Origin: Jannaschia marina
Lineage (GTDB): Bacteria; Pseudomonadota; Alphaproteobacteria; Rhodobacterales; Rhodobacteraceae
Length of the DNA stretch: 64,000 bases
Reading direction: 5' to 3'
Assembly: GCF_013404595.1 (NCBI RefSeq)
Contig: NZ_JABVAX010000012.1
Coordinates: 1 to 64,000, forward strand
The position numbers were made by a program, and so were the translations under genes. The notes beneath the pieces are model-generated. The model saw only the letters and a list, made by a program, of their open reading frames with translations. It was not told the origin of the DNA and searched no databases. The first letter of the stretch is position 1; each line of letters opens with the position of its first letter. Below, piece after piece: positions 44,974 through 55,188 of the stretch.

Positions 44974-45657
44974 ATGGTGGCACTGCCACAGGCGAGCGAG
45001 CGGCGGACGAGCGCGGATGTCGTGTTCGAGGATCTCTACGAGCAGATCGTGAGCCTCGACCTGCTTCCGGGCACGAAGATGTCGGAGGTCGAGATCGCCA
45101 AGCGCTTCGGCGTCTCCCGCCAGCCCGTGCGCGATGCCTTCAGCCGCCTCGGCAACCTCGGCCTCCTGGTGATCCGCCCGCAGAAGGCAACGGTCGTGCG
45201 CCATTTCTCGCTCGAGGGGATCCAGAACGCGCGCTTCATCCGCACGGCCGTGGAGGTCGAGGTGCTGCGCCGTGCCTGCCGGTCGTGGGACACGGCTTTC
45301 GATGCGCGGATCGACGACAACCTGGAGGCGCAGCGGGCCGCCATCGCCGCGAAGGACACCGAGGCCTTCCACCAGATCGACTACGAATTCCATCGGCTGC
45401 TCTGCGAGGCGGCGGGGGCGAGCTTCGCCTTCGAGACGATCGCGGCCAACAAGGCGCAGGTGGATCGGCTCTGCATCCTCAGCCTGAACGCGGCCGAAAG
45501 CATGGAGACGCTGCTGCAGGATCATATCGACATCATGGACGGGCTGCGCGCCGGGGACGCGGCCGCCGTGGACGGCGCGATCCGACGGCATCTGGAGCGG
45601 CTCGACCCGACGATCGAGACGATCCACGCGACCCACAGCGACTACTTCCAGGACTGA
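44974..45657 (+). CDS. GntR/FCD-family regulator of the alginate-type locus
   Basis: 227 residues from the ATG at 44974, chosen because AGGGGA is upstream; an ATG at 44947 overlaps the operator motif and is unlikely. The winged helix is at about residues 20-75 (KMSEVEIAKRFGVSRQPVRD). The FCD domain follows, with FHQIDYEFHRLLCEAAG and LLQDHIDIMDGLRAGD supplying metal-binding histidines. FCD regulators commonly sense sugar acids. The kdgK gene follows 7 bases downstream. Confidence 0.88.
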   Translation: MVALPQASERRTSADVVFEDLYEQIVSLDLLPGTKMSEVEIAKRFGVSRQPVRDAFSRLGNLGLLVIRPQKATVVRHFSLEGIQNARFIRTAVEVEVLRRACRSWDTAFDARIDDNLEAQRAAIAAKDTEAFHQIDYEFHRLLCEAAGASFAFETIAANKAQVDRLCILSLNAAESMETLLQDHIDIMDGLRAGDAAAVDGAIRRHLERLDPTIETIHATHSDYFQD

Positions 45658-45664
45658 CCCGCCG

Positions 45665-46555
45665 ATGACGCGACGACTGACGGGGGTGGGTGAGTGCATG
45701 GTGGAGCTGTCGCAGGCTCCGGGCGGGCTCTACCGGCAGGGCTATGCGGGCGATGTCGTGAACACGCTCTGGTATGCGCGCAAGGCGCTGCCCGACGATT
45801 GGCAGGTGCGCTTCCACACCGGCCTCGGAATCGACCTGGCGTCGCGCGGGATGGAGGAGTTCCTGAATGCCGCGGGGATCGAGACGGATACGGTGCTGCG
45901 CGTGCCGGCGCGGCGGCCGGGGCTCTACATGATCCATCTCGACGGGGCCGAGCGCAGTTTTTCCTACTGGCGCGACACCTCGGCCGCGCGGCGGCTCGCA
46001 TCGGACGAGGCGCAGCTGGCCGCGGGGCTTGCCGACAGCGACGTGATCTATTTTTCGGGTATCACTCTCGGCATCCTCGACGCGGAGGATGCGGAGCGCC
46101 TGCTGGCCGCGCTCGACGGACGGCGGCGGATGGGCGCGACGGTGGCCTTCGACCCCAACATCCGGCCCGCGCTCTGGTCCGACAGCGCGACGATGCGCGC
46201 CCGCCTGACGCGCGGGGCAGACGTTGCCGATCTGATCCTGCCGAGTTTCGATGACGAGACCGCGCACTTCGGCGACGCGAACCCGGAGGCAACGGCCCGC
46301 CGCTACGCCACGCGCGAGGACCAGACCGTGGTCGTGAAGAACGGCGCGCATGACGTGCTGATCTGGGACGGGGGCGCGGGTCGGATCGTAGAGACGCCGT
46401 CGGTCGCCGACCCGGTCGACACCACGGGCGCGGGCGACAGCTTCGCCGGCGGCTTCCTCGCGGCCCATGTGACAGGGTTCGATGTGGAGGCTGCGGTGCG
46501 CGCCGGGCAGGCCACGGCGGCGCACGTCATCCGCCATCACGGCGCGCTGGTCTAG
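45665..46555 (+). CDS. kdgK: 2-keto-3-deoxygluconate kinase (PfkB family)
   Basis: 296 residues. RLTGVGECMVELSQ at the start and PVDTTGAGDSFAGGFLAAH at the end are the two PfkB signatures; GAGD holds the catalytic aspartate. ERSFSYWRDTSAARRL and VAFDPNIRPALW fit KDG kinases. It phosphorylates KDG to KDPG, linking the lyase and reductase to the Entner-Doudoroff route; a KDPG aldolase is not in the window. Its stop TAG shares CTAG with the convergent oxyR stop. Confidence 0.87.
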   Translation: MTRRLTGVGECMVELSQAPGGLYRQGYAGDVVNTLWYARKALPDDWQVRFHTGLGIDLASRGMEEFLNAAGIETDTVLRVPARRPGLYMIHLDGAERSFSYWRDTSAARRLASDEAQLAAGLADSDVIYFSGITLGILDAEDAERLLAALDGRRRMGATVAFDPNIRPALWSDSATMRARLTRGADVADLILPSFDDETAHFGDANPEATARRYATREDQTVVVKNGAHDVLIWDGGAGRIVETPSVADPVDTTGAGDSFAGGFLAAHVTGFDVEAAVRAGQATAAHVIRHHGALV

Positions 46556-47451
46556 GCCGCTTTCGTCGGCGTCAACGCGGCGCGGATGACTTCGGACAAT
46601 TCGGTCAGCGGCTCGGCCAGCGGCGAGCTGCGCCGCCAGACCATGCCGATGGTCCGCCGCGGCCGGTTGCGGGCGAAGCGACCGACGGCAACGGGAGCGG
46701 TGCGGGTTTCGCTCGCGACGGCCATCTCGGGGATGAGGGTGACGCCGATGCCCGCGCCGACCATCTGCACCAGCGTCGCGAGCGACGATCCGTCGAGGCC
46801 GTGGCGCGGCCGGGCCTTGGGCAGGCTGCAGAACGACAGCGCCTGATCGCGAAAGCAGTGTCCCTCCTCCAGCAGAAGGAGGCGCATCGTGTGCAGGTCC
46901 GAGGGGTCGGGCATCGGGTGCTCGGCCTCCTCGGCAGGCCGCACGAGGACGAAATCCTCCGAGAAGAGCGGCACCTCGGTCAGCGCGGGCTCCGACACCG
47001 GAAGGGCGACCAGTGCGGCGTCGAGGCGTCCGTCGGTCATCTCCTCCACGAGGCGCGGGGTGATCGTCTCGCGGATGTCGAGGTCGAGCCCCGGATAGGC
47101 CCGGCCGAGCCCCGCGATGAGCGGCGGCAGGAGGTAGGGTGCGATCGTCGGGATGAGGCCCAGCCGCAACCGGCCCGAGAGCTGCCCGCGGGCGGCGCGG
47201 GCGAAGTCGCCCAATTCGTCGACACCGCGCAGGATCTCGCGTGCACGGCTCGCGAACGCCTCCCCGAAGGCGGTGAGTCGCACCTGCCGGGGTGTGCGCT
47301 CGAAGAGCGCGGCCCCGAGCGTCGCCTCCAGCTCCTTGATCTGGATCGAGAGTGCGGGTTGCGAGATCGCCGAGGCCTCCGCCGCGCGGCCGAAATGGCC
47401 GTGACGGGCCAGCGCCTCGAAATAGCGCAGCTGCTTCAGGGTGATGTTCAT
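46552..47451 (-). CDS. oxyR: Peroxide sensor OxyR (LysR family)
   Basis: 299 residues. The N-terminal winged helix is TLKQLRYFEALARHGHFGRA. In the regulatory domain, EEGHCFRDQALSFCSL places cysteines at 199 and 208, exactly the E. coli redox pair, so it should form a disulfide on hydrogen peroxide. It diverges from katG, the classic arrangement for OxyR control. It converges with kdgK, sharing a CTAG. Confidence 0.95.
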   Translation of the reverse strand: MNITLKQLRYFEALARHGHFGRAAEASAISQPALSIQIKELEATLGAALFERTPRQVRLTAFGEAFASRAREILRGVDELGDFARAARGQLSGRLRLGLIPTIAPYLLPPLIAGLGRAYPGLDLDIRETITPRLVEEMTDGRLDAALVALPVSEPALTEVPLFSEDFVLVRPAEEAEHPMPDPSDLHTMRLLLLEEGHCFRDQALSFCSLPKARPRHGLDGSSLATLVQMVGAGIGVTLIPEMAVASETRTAPVAVGRFARNRPRRTIGMVWRRSSPLAEPLTELSEVIRAALTPTKAA

Positions 47452-49787
<2,336 letters not shown>

Positions 49788-49819
49788 AGACGGACGCCTC
49801 CATCGAGGCCGACAGGAAG

Positions 49820-49848
49820 GGCCCCCGCGTTCGGCGCGGGGGCCTTTT
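49820..49848 (+). terminator. Rho-independent terminator after katG
   Basis: GGCCCCCGCG (49820-49829) pairs perfectly with CGCGGGGGCC (49835-49844) around TTCGG, followed by TTTT. It lies just before the convergent phospholipase-D-like gene ending at 49855. Confidence 0.9.
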
Positions 49849-49854
49849 CATTGC

Positions 49855-51411
49855 TCAGACCATTTCTTCGGGAATACCGGGCAGGTTGCGCCCGAACCGC
49901 CGGGCAGGCCCCGAGGCGTAGGGCAGGATGTAGCCCCGCCGGTCGGCCGGCGCGCGGCGAACGTTTTCCCGGGCGCGGCCGCGCCAAGCCTCGACCGCCG
50001 TCTCGTGCGCGACGAACCGCTCGGTCAGGGCGCTGCGCAGCCAGTGGGCATAGCATTGCCGGCGCAGATCCTCGATCTGGATGCGGCTCGTCAGGGGCAC
50101 GCCGGCCTCGGTGTCCCAGTAGAAGCTGCGCCCGTTGAGGTTGGCCGAGGAGACGATGGCGAGCGTGTCGTCGAAGATCGACAGCTTCGCATGGAGATAG
50201 ATCAGGGGTGCGCCGTAGAGCGAGGGCTCCCCGCGCTTCGCCTTACGATGTTGGGCGGGTGACCCGATGAAGAGCCGATCCCCGAACCCGCGCCGCAGGA
50301 TCTCGATGCATTTCGCCTGAAGGTACTCGCCGTAGCGCGCGTCATGCCCGCTGTTCCCCTGGAAGGCTACGTCATCGGGCCGTGCAGGCAGGATCAGGAT
50401 CAGGCGAAGGTCGCGGCGCGCCCTGGCCCGCCGCGCGAGCCGGCGGGCGAGCCGGGTGTCGCGGAAGAACTGCGTTTCGAGGTAGATGAGCCGTTCGGCC
50501 CCGTCGATCGCCTCGGCATGGGCGCGGGCCAGCTCCGAGAGAACGGGGATCGGCGACATCAGGAACGCATGGCTCCGCCGCGCGCGTGAAACCGTGCGCA
50601 GGAGGCCGGGCGTCTTTGGCGCCGGCTTGCCCAGCGTCACGTCGACGAAACTGTCGAGGTGGGTCTCGGCCGGCGCGGCACCGGGTCCGCGGAGGAGAAC
50701 CTGCAGGTCGTGCCACGTCTCGGAGGCGGGGCGGGCGTGATCGGTCGTGTCGTAGCGTCGCTCGTTGAGATCGAGGCCGCCGATGTAGAGCAGCTTGCCG
50801 TCGGCCACGGCGAGCTTCTGGTGGTGGGTCACGGGCGTCAGCCGCGGCATCTTCCATCGCCGCAGCGCGACCGTCCCGTCGGGCTCCGTGCGCCAGTATT
50901 TTTCGAGCGCGGGCAATTCGGAACGCGCGCGGGCGCGGCCCGCCGGGGTCTTGGCGTTCAGCTCCGCCGCGGTCCGCAGGAGATAGCCGCGGGCCCGTGG
51001 CCAGAGCACCAGCGCCGGCAGCCAGCCGATGCGCGCGGGATGCAGTGCCGCGCGGACGCGGAGCAGTTCGGGTCGGCCCGAGATCTCGCCCGCGGCGACG
51101 ATGAGGCGATGACAGCGGGTCGCGCGGGCATGGTAGTCGGGGCGCACGACCGCTTCGAAATCGCTCAGCGTGATGTCGAGCCGGACCCCGCGCGACAGGG
51201 TGTGCGCGATCAGGTCCACCCATGTCTCTCCGATCGCGCGGGCCTCGGGCGAGCGCAACGCGGTACGGGGGTCGAAGATACGGAAGCACATCGCCACCCG
51301 CTCCTCGGCCTGCAGCACCATGCGCTCGAAGGCGGGATAGGCCTGGGCTGCGGTCAGAAGGGGGGTTAGCAGGTCGTCGGCACCGTCCGCGTCCGACCCG
51401 AGCCCCGGCAT
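49855..51411 (-). CDS. Phospholipase D/cardiolipin-synthase-like protein
   Basis: 518 residues from the ATG at 51411, whose A is shared with the stop of the kinase gene (TGATG). Two HKD motifs are visible: VTHHQKLAVADGKLLYIGG and IYLHAKLSIFDDTLAIVSSA, with SSANLNGRSFYWDTE after the second. No obvious membrane segment appears, unlike standard cardiolipin synthase. It probably hydrolyses or transphosphatidylates phospholipids. Its link to the stress operon suggests membrane remodelling under stress. Confidence 0.85.
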   Translation of the reverse strand: MPGLGSDADGADDLLTPLLTAAQAYPAFERMVLQAEERVAMCFRIFDPRTALRSPEARAIGETWVDLIAHTLSRGVRLDITLSDFEAVVRPDYHARATRCHRLIVAAGEISGRPELLRVRAALHPARIGWLPALVLWPRARGYLLRTAAELNAKTPAGRARARSELPALEKYWRTEPDGTVALRRWKMPRLTPVTHHQKLAVADGKLLYIGGLDLNERRYDTTDHARPASETWHDLQVLLRGPGAAPAETHLDSFVDVTLGKPAPKTPGLLRTVSRARRSHAFLMSPIPVLSELARAHAEAIDGAERLIYLETQFFRDTRLARRLARRARARRDLRLILILPARPDDVAFQGNSGHDARYGEYLQAKCIEILRRGFGDRLFIGSPAQHRKAKRGEPSLYGAPLIYLHAKLSIFDDTLAIVSSANLNGRSFYWDTEAGVPLTSRIQIEDLRRQCYAHWLRSALTERFVAHETAVEAWRGRARENVRRAPADRRGYILPYASGPARRFGRNLPGIPEEMV

Positions 51412-53096
51412 CAGAACGTCCCCGGAGCCGGCGCGAATTCCGACGCCGTGAAGGTCACGTGCAGATGGTATCGTCCGTCGGATTCGTTCACCTGCGTCTC
51501 CGCGCCGAGCTGCGTCGCGAAGGCCTGGATCAGCCGCCGACCCATGCCGCGCGGCCGGGTCGGTTTCTCGCCGCAGCCTGCCGAGTTCTCGCATTCGAAG
51601 ATGCAGGTCCGATCCTCGAGCTGCGTGAGGCGCACGCTCATGAAGCGGCGCCCCCGCGTGTCAGCCGCCGCCGGCATGTGTTTGAGCGCGTTGATGACCG
51701 CCTCGGAGGCCAGGAGGGACATCGGCACGGCCTGGTCGGGGTAGAGCCAGATCCCCTCGATCTCCGTCTCGACGTCGAGAGGGTCGCCGTCGGCGTTGAT
51801 CTCGATTGTCTTCCCCACGACTTCCTGCACGAGATGGCCGACGTCCACGAGTCCGGTCTCGTTCGTCTGATAGAGGTCGCGGTGGATCGTCGCCATCGAC
51901 AGGACGCGATCCTGCGTCTGTCGCAGGGCCTGTTTCGCCTCGTTCGACGCGACTTCGCGGACCTGCATGTTGATGATCGAGGAGATGAGCTGAAGGTTGT
52001 TCTTCACCCGATGGTGGATCTCCTTCACCAGCACCGATTTCTCGCGCACCGCGTTCTCGAGGCTCGCCTCGTCGCGCACGAGTGCCGCCGTCATCCGCAG
52101 GAAGGCGCGCTGGATCCGGCGGATCTCGGTCGGGGGGTCTTCCATCGCTTCCGCATCGGGCAGCCGGCGCGCGGCCGTGAAAAGCGCCATCTGCCGGCCC
52201 AGCACCTGGAGGTGACGCGTGACGAGCCGGTGGACGGCGATGAGCGCGACGGCCAGCCCGGCCAACCACATGAGCGCGGGGAAGAAGGCCGTGATGACCT
52301 CCCCCTGCGTCTGCAGCGCCAGACCGGCGGAGCTGTCCCAGATGCCGAGCGCATAGACCTGGCCCGGCTCGATCGTGGAGACGGTGTAGATGCGCTCCGT
52401 CCCGCTGCGGTCCATCAGTGTCAGGGCCTGACGTTCACCGGCCAGGAGGTTCGTGAGCGACCGGTTCTCCGGCAGGACGGCATCGGCGGCGTCGCGTTCC
52501 CCGGTGGTCGTCAGGATTTCGCCCAGGTGGTTGAAGGTGATGAGGCTGACGAGCGACTCCTGCACCTCGTCCTCGTCCGGCGGACGCAGGACGGAATGCG
52601 GCACGGACAGCGTGACGTAGCCGAGGAAGGTCTGGCTGTCGTCGGAGGCATAGACCGGCATGCTTACGATGAGGACGGGGATGCCGGAGATCGGCGCGTT
52701 GAGCTGCACCGAGACGGAGGGCGAGGGTTCCGCCATCCTGGCGCGGAAGGTCTCGGTGTTCGAGAAGTCGAAGGGCTCCTCGATGGTCGAGCAGGTCATC
52801 ATGCCGTCGAGCGGCAGGAATCCTCCGAAGCTGAACAGGTCGGAGCCTGTGACGGCGCGGCGCAGCAGCGCGCTGCATTGCTCGGGGTCGTCGAGCAGAA
52901 GCTCTATGGAATTGGCCAGGACGCGGGCCGCCCCCTGCGCGTAGTTCAGAACCTCGCGCTCGTTGACGGCCGCCTGCTCGGTCAGCGCCAGCAGATAAAG
53001 CTCCGCATTGCGCTGCGATTTCACCGCAACGTTCTGTGTCTGCATCACCGCGACAAGGCCAATCGGGAACAGCGCGATGGACAGCAGCGCCGCCAT
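51411..53096 (-). CDS. HWE/HisKA_2-type sensor histidine kinase of the stress system
   Basis: 561 residues from the ATG at 53096. An N-terminal membrane segment, a periplasmic sensor region of about 240 residues, a second segment (FFPALMWLAGLAVALIAV, about 271-288) and a HAMP-like linker precede the kinase. The H-box is LVKEIHHRVKNNLQLISS with His361. Such kinases feed PhyR. The reading frame stays open upstream into the gap after ecfG (PDPWYKSLRF), but with no canonical start codon, so the true N-terminus may be longer. Confidence 0.88.
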   Translation of the reverse strand: MAALLSIALFPIGLVAVMQTQNVAVKSQRNAELYLLALTEQAAVNEREVLNYAQGAARVLANSIELLLDDPEQCSALLRRAVTGSDLFSFGGFLPLDGMMTCSTIEEPFDFSNTETFRARMAEPSPSVSVQLNAPISGIPVLIVSMPVYASDDSQTFLGYVTLSVPHSVLRPPDEDEVQESLVSLITFNHLGEILTTTGERDAADAVLPENRSLTNLLAGERQALTLMDRSGTERIYTVSTIEPGQVYALGIWDSSAGLALQTQGEVITAFFPALMWLAGLAVALIAVHRLVTRHLQVLGRQMALFTAARRLPDAEAMEDPPTEIRRIQRAFLRMTAALVRDEASLENAVREKSVLVKEIHHRVKNNLQLISSIINMQVREVASNEAKQALRQTQDRVLSMATIHRDLYQTNETGLVDVGHLVQEVVGKTIEINADGDPLDVETEIEGIWLYPDQAVPMSLLASEAVINALKHMPAAADTRGRRFMSVRLTQLEDRTCIFECENSAGCGEKPTRPRGMGRRLIQAFATQLGAETQVNESDGRYHLHVTFTASEFAPAPGTF

Positions 53097-53146
53097 GCGA
53101 AACCGAAGGCTCTTGTACCAGGGGTCGGGAATATTGCCCGTCGGTG

Positions 53147-53710
53147 TCAGCGCATCACCCCGCCGCCGCCCGCGACGACGGCCATCGTCGCGTTGTCGGT
53201 GATCTCGAGCGGGCTGTCCCCGTCGAGCGACAGAAGCTCGGTCAGGCGGGCGCGGCCGCGATTGGCGCGGCTCTTGATGGTGCCGACCGCAACGCCGCAG
53301 ATCTGAGCCGCATCCTCGTAGGAATGACCGGCGGCCCCGACCAGCACCAGCGCCTCGCGCTGTTCGTCGGGCAGCATCTCGAAGGCCTTCTTGAAATCGC
53401 TTAGGTTGAGGTGGCCGTCGTGGTCGGGCTTCACCGACAGGCTGTCCGTCATGATCCCGTCTGCATCCGACACCTCGCGGTTCGCCTTGCGGCGGCTCGA
53501 GTAATAGGTGTTGCGCAGGATCGTGAAGAGCCAGGCCCGCATGTTGGTGCCGACCTTGAACTTCTCGATGTTCGTCCAGGCCTTCACGACGGTATCCTGA
53601 ACCATGTCGTCGGCGGTGGCACCATTGCGCGTCAGCGACAGGGCGAAGGCGCGCAGGGCCGGCAGATGCTCGAGCATCTCCTCCCGCGGGTCCGGGGCCG
53701 CGCCGCTCAC
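53147..53710 (-). CDS. ecfG: General stress response ECF sigma factor, EcfG-type
   Basis: 187 residues from a GTG at 53710 that overlaps the nepR stop (GTGA). Region 2 is FALSLTRNGATADDMVQDTVVKA, then NMRAWLFTILRNTYYSSRR; region 4 is GHSYEDAAQICGVAVGTIKSRANR. ECF15 sigma factors direct GGAAC-N16/17-CGTT promoters. NepR holds it until PhyR-P sequesters NepR. Directly downstream is the kinase. Confidence 0.93.
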   Translation of the reverse strand: MSGAAPDPREEMLEHLPALRAFALSLTRNGATADDMVQDTVVKAWTNIEKFKVGTNMRAWLFTILRNTYYSSRRKANREVSDADGIMTDSLSVKPDHDGHLNLSDFKKAFEMLPDEQREALVLVGAAGHSYEDAAQICGVAVGTIKSRANRGRARLTELLSLDGDSPLEITDNATMAVVAGGGGVMR

Positions 53711-53883
53711 TGGCCGCCTCCGGAGGCTTCGTTCTTCTCCGCGTCCTGTGCCTTGAGCACGGCCAGCAAATCCTTGAAACGGTCAGGCAGCTCTTCCTGA
53801 ACCAGGTCGGAATAGACCCGCTTCAGGTTGTCGTCGATGAGCGCCGAGATCCGTTTGTCCACTTCGTTATCGGGGTCTGTCAT
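53707..53883 (-). CDS. nepR: Anti-sigma factor NepR
   Basis: 58 residues from the ATG at 53883 (MTDPDNEVDKRISALIDD...). The core DDNLKRVYSDLVQEELPDRF, followed by KDLLAVLK, is the two-helix NepR motif that clamps both EcfG and the sigma-like domain of PhyR. It is too short to be found by length alone, but its position between phyR and ecfG and its GTGA overlap with ecfG make it certain. Transcribed from the minus-strand EcfG-type promoter at 53933-53958. Confidence 0.95.
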   Translation of the reverse strand: MTDPDNEVDKRISALIDDNLKRVYSDLVQEELPDRFKDLLAVLKAQDAEKNEASGGGQ

Positions 53884-53925
53884 TCTGCTTCACATTAATT
53901 CTTGCGCAGGTTTTTTACTTTTTCC

Positions 53926-53951
53926 GGAACCAAACATGATCCGGCACGGTT
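53926..53951 (+). promoter_or_regulatory. EcfG-type promoter for phyR
   Basis: GGAAC at 53926-53930 is followed by 18 bases and GTT at 53949-53951 (GGTT instead of CGTT). The phyR start is 36 bases further. It interleaves with the mirror-image promoter for nepR. Confidence 0.7.
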
Positions 53952-53958
53952 CGGTTCC
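53933..53958 (-). promoter_or_regulatory. EcfG-type promoter for nepR-ecfG
   Basis: On the minus strand GGAAC (53958-53954) is followed by 18 bases and GTT (53935-53933), preceded by T (TGTT). The nepR start is 50 bases further. Spacer is the same 18 bases as in the plus-strand promoter, and the two share most bases. Confidence 0.7.
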
Positions 53959-53986
53959 AGAAATAACGAAAAAAGGTTTTCGACAT

Positions 53987-54802
53987 ATGTCGTCTGCACA
54001 AGGGATAGCCGATCTTTCGGATCGGATCGCAGCCGAACTCCCCTATCTTCGTCGCTACGCACGTGCCCTGACGGGCGCGCAGACGACGGGTGACAAGTAC
54101 GCGATCGCGACGCTCGAGGCGATCCTCCAGGATCGCGGCATCTTCGACGAGGCCAAGCATCCGCGCGTCGCACTCTACAAGTGCTTTCACGCGATCTGGT
54201 CCACGACCGGTGCCCCGACCTCCGCGGGCACGGGCGACGGTCCGGCCGGCCGCGCAGCCGACCTGATGGCCGAGTTGCAACCAAACACGCGCGAGGCGCT
54301 TCTGCTGTCGACCGTCGAGGAATTCTCGAACGAGGACATCGCGACGGTCATGGATCTCGACCGGGAAGAGGTGACGCATCTCATTTCCACGGCGCGGTCC
54401 GACATGGAGTCGAGCATCAAGGGGCGCGTCATGGTGATCGAGGACGAGCCGATTATCGCGGCCGACATCTCCGCCATCGTGGAGGACCTCGGCCACAGCG
54501 TCGTCGGGGTCGCACGGACGCGGGACGAGGCGGTCAAGATGGGCAATTCCGAACGCCCCGATCTGATCCTCGCCGACATCCAGCTGGCCGACAATTCCTC
54601 GGGCATCGACGCCGTGAACGACCTGATGGTGAATATGCCCGAAACACCGGTCATCTTCATCACGGCCTTCCCCGAGCGTCTGCTGACCGGCGACAAGCAC
54701 GAGCCCGCCTTCCTGATCTCCAAGCCCTACAAGGAGGATCAGGTCCAATCCGCGGTAAGCCAGGCGATGTTCTTCGCCTCGACCGAGACCCTGCGCGCCT
54801 GA
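53987..54802 (+). CDS. phyR: General stress response regulator PhyR
   Basis: 271 residues from the ATG at 53987, which lies in the palindrome CGACATATGTCG. The N-terminal part (about 1-130) resembles a sigma factor without DNA binding (LRRYARALTG, NEDIATVMDLDREEV). The receiver (about 147-265) has VIEDEPIIAAD, the phosphorylated Asp197 in LILADIQL and ISKPYKEDQ. Phosphorylated PhyR binds NepR, freeing EcfG. Divergent from nepR. Confidence 0.96.
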   Translation: MSSAQGIADLSDRIAAELPYLRRYARALTGAQTTGDKYAIATLEAILQDRGIFDEAKHPRVALYKCFHAIWSTTGAPTSAGTGDGPAGRAADLMAELQPNTREALLLSTVEEFSNEDIATVMDLDREEVTHLISTARSDMESSIKGRVMVIEDEPIIAADISAIVEDLGHSVVGVARTRDEAVKMGNSERPDLILADIQLADNSSGIDAVNDLMVNMPETPVIFITAFPERLLTGDKHEPAFLISKPYKEDQVQSAVSQAMFFASTETLRA

Positions 54803-54823
54803 CCCCCTTCCCTGCGCAGAGCA

Positions 54824-54855
54824 AACCCCGCATCAGGTTCTGATGCGGGGTTTTT
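54824..54855 (+). terminator. Rho-independent terminator after phyR
   Basis: AACCCCGCATCA (54824-54835) pairs with TGATGCGGGGTT (54841-54852) around GGTTC, followed by TTT. It lies 22 bases after the phyR stop. Confidence 0.9.
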
Positions 54856-54883
54856 CGTTCGTGCAATCACGGCTTCCGTATCG

Positions 54884-55039
54884 CTATTCGTTCGGATCGC
54901 TCCGCAGCAGAAACGCACCGAGGCCGATGCCCGCGAAGATCGTCGCGAGCCAGCGACCCATGTCCGAGGTCGCGAACGGCCCGAAGCCGAATCCGGCCGA
55001 AAGCACCGCTAAAACCAGAAAAACAATGGTCCATGTCAT
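54884..55039 (-). CDS. Small membrane protein, DUF1328-like, EcfG target
   Basis: 51 residues from the ATG at 55039, chosen because AAGGGGCG is upstream. Two hydrophobic helices (TIVFLVLAVLSAGFGFG and WLATIFAGIGLGAFLL) separated by a short polar turn recall the DUF1328/YtjA group, which are small stress-induced membrane proteins. A perfect EcfG promoter (55115-55139, minus strand) is about 76 bases upstream of the ATG, so it should belong to the general stress regulon. Confidence 0.72.
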   Translation of the reverse strand: MTWTIVFLVLAVLSAGFGFGPFATSDMGRWLATIFAGIGLGAFLLRSDPNE

Positions 55040-55114
55040 ATTACGCCCCTTTTTCAGGTCGTGCACGCGGGGCCGTCCCGACCGGCCCTGCCCGCAAGGG
55101 TCAATCGAAGGGCG

Positions 55115-55139
55115 AACGCCACGGGGCTACAGATGTTCC
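55115..55139 (-). promoter_or_regulatory. Perfect EcfG promoter, minus strand
   Basis: On the minus strand GGAAC (55139-55135), exactly 16 bases (55134-55119), then CGTT (55118-55115). It points to the 51-residue membrane protein and is 23 bases from the plus-strand EcfG promoter, back to back. Confidence 0.85.
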
Positions 55140-55151
55140 AGGGCCGGGCCA

Positions 55152-55170
55152 GGAAGTTCCCGGAACTTCC
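55152..55170. repeat. Perfect 19-base palindrome overlapping a -35 element
   Basis: GGAAGTTCC (55152-55160), a central C, and GGAACTTCC (55162-55170) are exact reverse complements. The right arm contains the GGAAC of the plus-strand EcfG promoter. A regulator binding here would block or help EcfG. Confidence 0.65.
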
Positions 55171-55186
55171 GAACCGGCCATCCGTT
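55162..55186 (+). promoter_or_regulatory. Perfect EcfG promoter for the Crp/Fnr gene
   Basis: GGAAC (55162-55166), exactly 16 bases (55167-55182), CGTT (55183-55186). Transcription should begin about 55193, inside an inverted repeat TATGTCG-AG-CGACATA (55189-55204), some 58 bases before the ATG at 55251. Confidence 0.88.
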
Positions 55187-55188
55187 GC

